A stretch of DNA of 19,553 bases from JAFGLY01 sp041309225 (GTDB lineage: Bacteria > Myxococcota_A > UBA796 > JAFGLY01): NCBI GenBank assembly GCA_041309225.1, contig JBFYZZ010000135.1:1-19553 (forward strand), given 5' to 3'. A program made the position numbers and the translations under genes. The notes beneath the pieces were generated by a model. The model was not told the origin of the DNA and did no database searches. It saw only the letters and a list, made by a program, of their open reading frames with translations. Positions 15,883 to 19,553 of the stretch are shown one piece after another. Every line of letters begins with the position of its first letter. The stretch's first letter is position 1.

Positions 15883-16881
15883 TCACTCCGGGTGGACGTC
15901 GAGATCGTCGAGCAGGATGCGGGTCTGGCCCCGGCGCTTTTCGATGAACCACACGTCGAAGCCGGCCTCCCGGATCTCCTTGCGGATCCGGGAGAGGAGG
16001 ACCTGGAGGTTGTTGGGATCCTGCTCCTCCCAGCCGCGTCCCCAGATGCCCTTCTGGAGATCGTTGTCGTCGCACCAGCCCACACCCGCACCCCAGGTCT
16101 GGTCCCTCTGGCGGCGGCGCGCGAGCAGGTAGAGGAAGGCCACCCGGTTGTCCGCGTTGACCACGTGCATGCGCTGGGTCTGGAGATCCTCGATCCGGGC
16201 CTCGGTGCGCCCGTCGATGGCGCACCACACGCTGAGCCGGTAGGGCCACCCCTGGGGCTCGCGGGGTACGCGCTCGCGCGCGGTGGTGTCGAGCGCATCC
16301 TTGCCGGCCCGGAGCACGAACGAGCGGCCCCCCAGCTCGAAGGGCTCCCCCTCCACGGCGGGGAACTCGATCTCCTCGGTGGCGACCCAGGCCTCGCCGT
16401 CCTCGTGGAGGACGATGTGGACGATGGGGAAGCCCGGGTGGGCGATGGGGACGTCGGCGTGCTCGTCGGGTCCCAGCACGACCCGGTCGCTCCGGATCGG
16501 CCACGCGACACCGGCGGCCAGGTCCACGAGCAGGGAGAGGGGGGCGGGAGGCGGCGCCGGGATCACGGAGGTGTGGAGCTGGACCCGGAGGCAGACCGAG
16601 GCGCCCAGCCGGACGGTGTCGCCGTCCTTCACGGGCGCGAGGTCCAGAAGGCGCTCGTCGTTGAGGAAGGTGCCGTTGGTGGAGCCGAGGTCCCGCACCA
16701 TGAGCGTGGTGCCCACGCGCCGGAACACCGCGTGGTGGAGCGAGACCTGGGGCAGGGAGAGGACGAGGTCGTTGTCGGGCGCGCGGCCGACGAAGAGGGC
16801 GCCCGCCCCCATGGGGACGGCGTGGACGGCGGCACCGTCCTGCAGGACCTGGATCTCGGCGGCGAGGTGGGGAAGGCTCAA
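15883..16881 (-). CDS. FHA-domain regulator with C-terminal winged-helix domain (TTG start)
   Basis: 332 aa from TTG at 16881, which overlaps the upstream stop as TTGA and has GGAG 7 nt before it. The first internal ATG would cut into the FHA fold. An N-terminal FHA domain (9-100) shows VGR (31-33), SLHH (47-50) and STNGTFLN (67-74), the residues that read phosphothreonine. A second, degenerate FHA-like region follows (about 115-192: VVLGPDEHADVPI, ELGGRSFVL). The C-terminal 228-326 looks like an OmpR/SARP-type winged helix (VAFLYLLARRR, NNLQVLLSRIRKEIREAG, WFIEKRRGQTRILL). No signal or membrane segment is present, so it is cytoplasmic and probably DNA-binding. In the family, FHA domains bind kinase substrates. 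No intact kinase gene is visible in the window. It is the only cytoplasmic member of a cluster of envelope proteins and is likely its signalling output. Confidence 0.9.
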   Translation of the reverse strand: MSLPHLAAEIQVLQDGAAVHAVPMGAGALFVGRAPDNDLVLSLPQVSLHHAVFRRVGTTLMVRDLGSTNGTFLNDERLLDLAPVKDGDTVRLGASVCLRVQLHTSVIPAPPPAPLSLLVDLAAGVAWPIRSDRVVLGPDEHADVPIAHPGFPIVHIVLHEDGEAWVATEEIEFPAVEGEPFELGGRSFVLRAGKDALDTTARERVPREPQGWPYRLSVWCAIDGRTEARIEDLQTQRMHVVNADNRVAFLYLLARRRQRDQTWGAGVGWCDDNDLQKGIWGRGWEEQDPNNLQVLLSRIRKEIREAGFDVWFIEKRRGQTRILLDDLDVHPE

Positions 16882-17894
16882 GGGCCTGCTCCGGCGGGAA
16901 CGGTCAGTCGCCGCGTCTCGGACGGGGCACCGACGAAGCCCACGCGATCGAACGTGGAGACGCGCCACCAGTATCCCCGAACCCGGTAGGGAAGGAAGAG
17001 CAGGTCGGGCCGCCAGTGCGGATCGGCCACCTCCTCGATGGCCATGACCTCGATGAAGTGCTCGTCGGTGGCGAGCTCGATGCGATACCCCAGGGCGGTC
17101 TCGGTGGGGTGCCACGAGAAGTCGGGCCGGACCAGGGCGGCGCCGTCGTCCGGCGACAGGAGCTCCGCCGCCGGGGGCAGCCGGATGGGCTCCTCGGGCG
17201 GCCGGTCGGGCTGGGTCCGACTGCCGCTCCCGGCGTCCAGCCGGACCTCCTGCCCGGCCCCGAACACCGACACCGGGGCGGCCCAGGCCTCGGTGCGGGT
17301 GGCCTCCTGCTCGATGGCGACGCGGAATCCGCCCGCGTCGCCCGCCGTCAGGCCGGTTCCGGTCCGGACCGCCACGGTGCCGGGCCGGACGCCCCCCTGC
17401 TCGACCGCCACCGTGCCCGAGGCCACCTCGAGCAGTGAGGAGCGCCGTTCCGCCCGGGCGGAGGCCGCCAGCAGCGTGAGGCAGGTCTCCTCCAGGAGGA
17501 CCGCGTCGTCGTGGTCGAAACCGCCGTGGGAGCGGGCGAGCCGGAGGGTGGCGTAGGAGCCCGGCCCCGTGCAGACCGTGGAACCCGCCGCGAGGCGGGT
17601 GCCGGTCACCACCGGGATGCGCGTCCCGCTCGCGGGGACGAGGTGGACGTCGCCCACCGCCGAGAGGACCTCGGCGGGCTGCTCGAGCGTGTCGGGGGCG
17701 GGGGGGAGGACGAGCACGGTGCCCGGCACGAGCACGGCATCCGGTTCGAGGCCATTCAGGTGGGCAATCACGGGGGCGAGGGTCGGATCCCCCAGACTCG
17801 CGGCGATGTCGGCCAGGGACTCCCCGGAGTGGACCACGTGGACGTCGGACGCGTGTGCGGCGCCGGCGAGGACCAGGAGGAGGGCGAGGATCAC
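16878..17894 (-). CDS. Exported LysM-FecR domain protein
   Basis: 338 aa from GTG at 17894, with GGAG 5 nt upstream; the start overlaps the preceding stop as GTGA. Longer in-frame readings upstream are Pro/Arg shadow sequence of the OmpA-like gene. VILALLLVLAGAAHA (1-15) is a short signal peptide. A LysM domain (18-64: HVVHSGESLADIAASLGD, LVPGTVLVLPP) should bind peptidoglycan. A FecR-like beta domain follows (about 74-215: VLSAVGDVHLV, VTGTRLAAGSTVCTGPGSYA, GTVAVRTGTG, GGFRVAI). A fibronectin-III-like domain ends the protein (about 245-333: DFSWHPTETALGYRIELATD, RVRGYWWRVSTFDRVGFVG). The order LysM, FecR, FN3-like is known among proteobacterial periplasmic proteins, mostly of unknown function. 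No lysine occurs. It is coupled to the FHA regulator downstream, so it may be the envelope partner of that protein. Confidence 0.93.
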   Translation of the reverse strand: MILALLLVLAGAAHASDVHVVHSGESLADIAASLGDPTLAPVIAHLNGLEPDAVLVPGTVLVLPPAPDTLEQPAEVLSAVGDVHLVPASGTRIPVVTGTRLAAGSTVCTGPGSYATLRLARSHGGFDHDDAVLLEETCLTLLAASARAERRSSLLEVASGTVAVEQGGVRPGTVAVRTGTGLTAGDAGGFRVAIEQEATRTEAWAAPVSVFGAGQEVRLDAGSGSRTQPDRPPEEPIRLPPAAELLSPDDGAALVRPDFSWHPTETALGYRIELATDEHFIEVMAIEEVADPHWRPDLLFLPYRVRGYWWRVSTFDRVGFVGAPSETRRLTVPAGAGP

Positions 17895-19099
17895 GTCGAC
17901 TCCGGCGGCAGGGCGACGATCCTGCACACGCGCTGTTCCGGGAGGGGAGGGCCGACCGGAGGAGGCGCCGGCGCGCCCACCACCACGGCCTCGACGGGGA
18001 CACCGGCGGCCAGGAGGGCCTCGCGGACCGCCTCCGCGCGCAGCTGGCCGAGGAGGGTGTTCCGCGTCTCCTGGCCCTCCGTGGACCAGGATCCCTCCAA
18101 CAGGAAGCGCCACTGCCCCCGCCGGGCGGCCAGCTCGGCCACCCGGGCGTGACCCGCGGCGTCGAGGATGCTGGAGTCGAGCGGGAAGAAGACGGCCTGG
18201 GGCTCGGGGGGCGGGATCCGGAGCCACGTGGCCCATCCCTCGGCCACGGCCAGCTCCTGCCGGAGGAGACGGCCACCGCCGGTGACCTCCAGCGTGATCG
18301 GGCCCTCTGGGAGGTTCGCGAGGAGGATCCCGTCCTCGGCCAGCTGCAGGTCGAGGTCCCCGATCCGGACGGTGTCGGCCGGGTTCGCGACGACCACCAG
18401 GGCGCCCTGGTGGGGGGCCTCGTCGAGCTGCACCTCCACGCTGGTGCCGGCGTTCACCTCGACCACGACGGGCACACGACCCTCGGCGGTCACCACGATC
18501 TCGGACTTGTCGGGCAGGGCGGCGAGGAGGGAGGGGAGCTGGTCCGCCGGGACCCAGGCGCACCAGGGGTGGGGGAGCCAGACGCGGGATTCGGGGGGCA
18601 CGGAGATGACGGCCGGCGGGCGCGACCGGGGGCGGGCGCGCAGATGGAGCCCCAGGCCGATCTCGACCCGGGTCTCGGCGGCGCGCCAGGCGGTGGTCGG
18701 CCGGCGGTTGACCAGCCGGGCCTCCAGGCGCCACCCGACGGCGCCGACCTTGCCGGCCTGGACCCCGGGGCCCACCCAGAACGCGGGCCGGAGTGGATCG
18801 GTCACCCCGATGCCCGCGCCGGCGACCAGGTAGGGACGCAAGCGGCGGTCTTCGGCGGGGGCGGCCAGGGCCCGGACCTGGGCGCCGGTACGGGCCCACG
18901 GCGAGCCGTCCGAGGTCGCGCCGCTCGCGAGGGCGGCACCCACGTCCCACCGCGGGGAGATCGAGGCCCCGACCCCCAGGTCGATCCCCCCGGAGGCGGG
19001 GGTGCCGTCGCCCAGGACGATCCCCCCCAGCCCACCGATCTCGACGATGGCGCCGGCCAGGGCTGCGGGCACGAGGAGGAGGGAGGGGACGAGTGTCAT
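17891..19099 (-). CDS. Barrel protein with degenerate OmpA-like C-terminal domain
   Basis: 402 aa from ATG at 19099. An AGGAG lies 15 nt upstream, farther than usual, so initiation may be weak or the start may differ. MTLVPSLLLVPAALA is the signal peptide. Residues about 17-153 have alternating beta strands (GGIDLGVGASISPRWDVGAA, YLVAGAGIGV, VEIGLGLHLRA) and probably form a small outer-membrane barrel. Residues 165-295 hold PEGA-like beta repeats (VVVTAEGRVPVVVEV, VRIGDLDLQLAEDG). The last 100 residues fit an OmpA domain: VFFPLDSSILDAAGHARV (303-320), FLLEGSWSTEG (332-342), NTLLGQLRAEAV (347-358). The GHTD motif has become GSWS, so the peptidoglycan-binding Asp is lost, while the following Arg is kept. 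It is coupled by GTGA to the LysM-FecR gene, which carries a normal peptidoglycan-binding domain. Confidence 0.88.
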   Translation of the reverse strand: MTLVPSLLLVPAALAGAIVEIGGLGGIVLGDGTPASGGIDLGVGASISPRWDVGAALASGATSDGSPWARTGAQVRALAAPAEDRRLRPYLVAGAGIGVTDPLRPAFWVGPGVQAGKVGAVGWRLEARLVNRRPTTAWRAAETRVEIGLGLHLRARPRSRPPAVISVPPESRVWLPHPWCAWVPADQLPSLLAALPDKSEIVVTAEGRVPVVVEVNAGTSVEVQLDEAPHQGALVVVANPADTVRIGDLDLQLAEDGILLANLPEGPITLEVTGGGRLLRQELAVAEGWATWLRIPPPEPQAVFFPLDSSILDAAGHARVAELAARRGQWRFLLEGSWSTEGQETRNTLLGQLRAEAVREALLAAGVPVEAVVVGAPAPPPVGPPLPEQRVCRIVALPPEST

Positions 19100-19136
19100 G
19101 GAAATCGGCAGGGTACTCCTACCATCGTACTACGGC

Positions 19137-19553
19137 TCACGGGATGATGGAGAGGCTGAACCCGGTGACCCGACCGCCGGCGAACGTGTGGAAGGTCCCG
19201 GTGAGGCGGCTCCGATCGGAGGTCAGGCGCGCCGTGTAGGCCCCGGCGTCGGCCCGGCTGCGGTCCTCGTCCTCGAGGACGAGCGTCCCGTCCCGCGGGT
19301 CGAAGCGGCCGCGGACCCGGGAGGCCTGGGCGCGGTCCTGGAAGCGGACCTCGAGGGTGCCGGCCAGGGCGTCGGGCGGCCCCGCGAGGCGCAACGTGGC
19401 GGGGCGGCCACCGAAGGAGCCCGACCACGCCCCGAGCGGGCTCCCGCCCACGGAGCCCGTCGGGGGCGCCTCGGGCTCCGCCGGCACGGGTGCCGTCGCC
19501 TGAGGCTGCACCCGTGCGGGGGGGGAGGCCGGCTCGGCACGGGGCGGCGGTCG
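19137..19553 (-). CDS. C-terminal part of an unidentified protein (5'-truncated by the window)
   Basis: The frame is open from the right edge of the window to TGA at 19137 (138 codons seen). A GTG lies inside the frame, but sequence before it continues in the same Pro/Ala-rich style, so the start is most likely outside. The visible part is a Pro/Ala/Glu linker (about 40 residues) followed by a compact beta-rich domain: LGAWSGSFGGRPATLRLAG, LAGTLEVRFQ, VRGRFDPRDGTLVLEDED, GAYTARLTS, LTGTFHTFAGG. Such all-beta domains after low-complexity linkers are common at the C-termini of myxobacterial signalling and secreted proteins, sometimes after a kinase. This cannot be settled here. No lysine is seen. 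It lies 37 bases upstream of the OmpA-like gene, on the same strand, and is probably in the same operon. Confidence 0.75.
   Translation of the reverse strand, partial: RPPPRAEPASPPARVQPQATAPVPAEPEAPPTGSVGGSPLGAWSGSFGGRPATLRLAGPPDALAGTLEVRFQDRAQASRVRGRFDPRDGTLVLEDEDRSRADAGAYTARLTSDRSRLTGTFHTFAGGRVTGFSLSIIP

Noticed and set aside
13040..16504. A minus-strand open frame of 1154 codons
   Set aside because: It lies opposite the OmpA-family gene and out of frame with the SUMF1 and FHA genes. No domain or start signal supports it.
11671..16989. A plus-strand open frame of 1772 codons
   Set aside because: It runs through repeats and across several well-supported genes on both strands. It reads as Thr/Pro/Arg runs, typical of a shadow in GC-rich repeats.
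19100..19136. Promoter in the gap before the OmpA-like gene
   Set aside because: TACGAT is present on the minus strand, but no -35 at proper spacing was found. Read-through from the upstream gene is equally likely.

Overview
The window is about 19.5 kb of very GC-rich DNA (over 70% by eye), densely coded, with no RNA genes, mobile elements or CRISPR arrays that I can see. Several features point to a myxobacterium-like (Myxococcota) genome, probably from an uncultured lineage. These are thrombospondin-type-3 (TSP3) Asp repeats followed by a DTG-rich linker and a Cys/hydrophobic/Arg C-terminal sorting tail, OmpA proteins with a myxobacterial-type barrel, FHA and kinase-like signalling proteins, PEGA-type domains, and strong use of Arg in place of Lys. 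The taxonomic call is an inference from gene content.

Layout. (1) 1-2851 (-): 3'-truncated, large STAND-like NTPase plus TPR protein. It is divergent from (2) 3049-4971 (+), a pseudokinase-like / Glu-Pro linker / transmembrane / PEGA protein that is translationally coupled to (3) uvrC at 4968-6869 (+). (4) 6848-7918 (-): DUF362 ferredoxin-type protein, overlapping the uvrC tail convergently. (5) 8046-9281 (+): secreted protein of unknown function with a strong hairpin over its ribosome binding site. (6) 9285-9638 and 9684-10238 (-): small exported protein and Smr-domain membrane protein. (7) 10304-11131 (+): phosphatidylserine decarboxylase. (8) 11268-14932 (+): surface protein with TSP3 repeats and a sorting tail, coupled to an OmpA-family protein. 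(9) 19553-14944 (-): a five-gene cluster made of the C-terminal part of an unidentified protein, a degenerate OmpA-like protein, a LysM-FecR protein, an FHA-winged-helix regulator and a SUMF1-fold protein.

How the genes may work together. uvrC (nucleotide excision repair) and psd (phosphatidylethanolamine synthesis) are housekeeping genes. Most of the rest is envelope biology and signalling. The right-hand minus-strand cluster looks like a cell-wall or outer-membrane sensing module linked to a phosphothreonine-reading DNA-binding protein. The left-hand divergent pair (STAND-like NTPase with altered Walker motifs, kinase fold without catalytic residues) looks like a pair of signalling scaffolds. 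Both functional readings are inferences from domain content.

Six of the seven putative exported proteins lack any positive charge in the signal-peptide n-region. Five protein products, one of them partial, contain no lysine within the window. Four neighbouring gene pairs share a four-base start/stop overlap (GTGA, ATGA, GTGA, TTGA).
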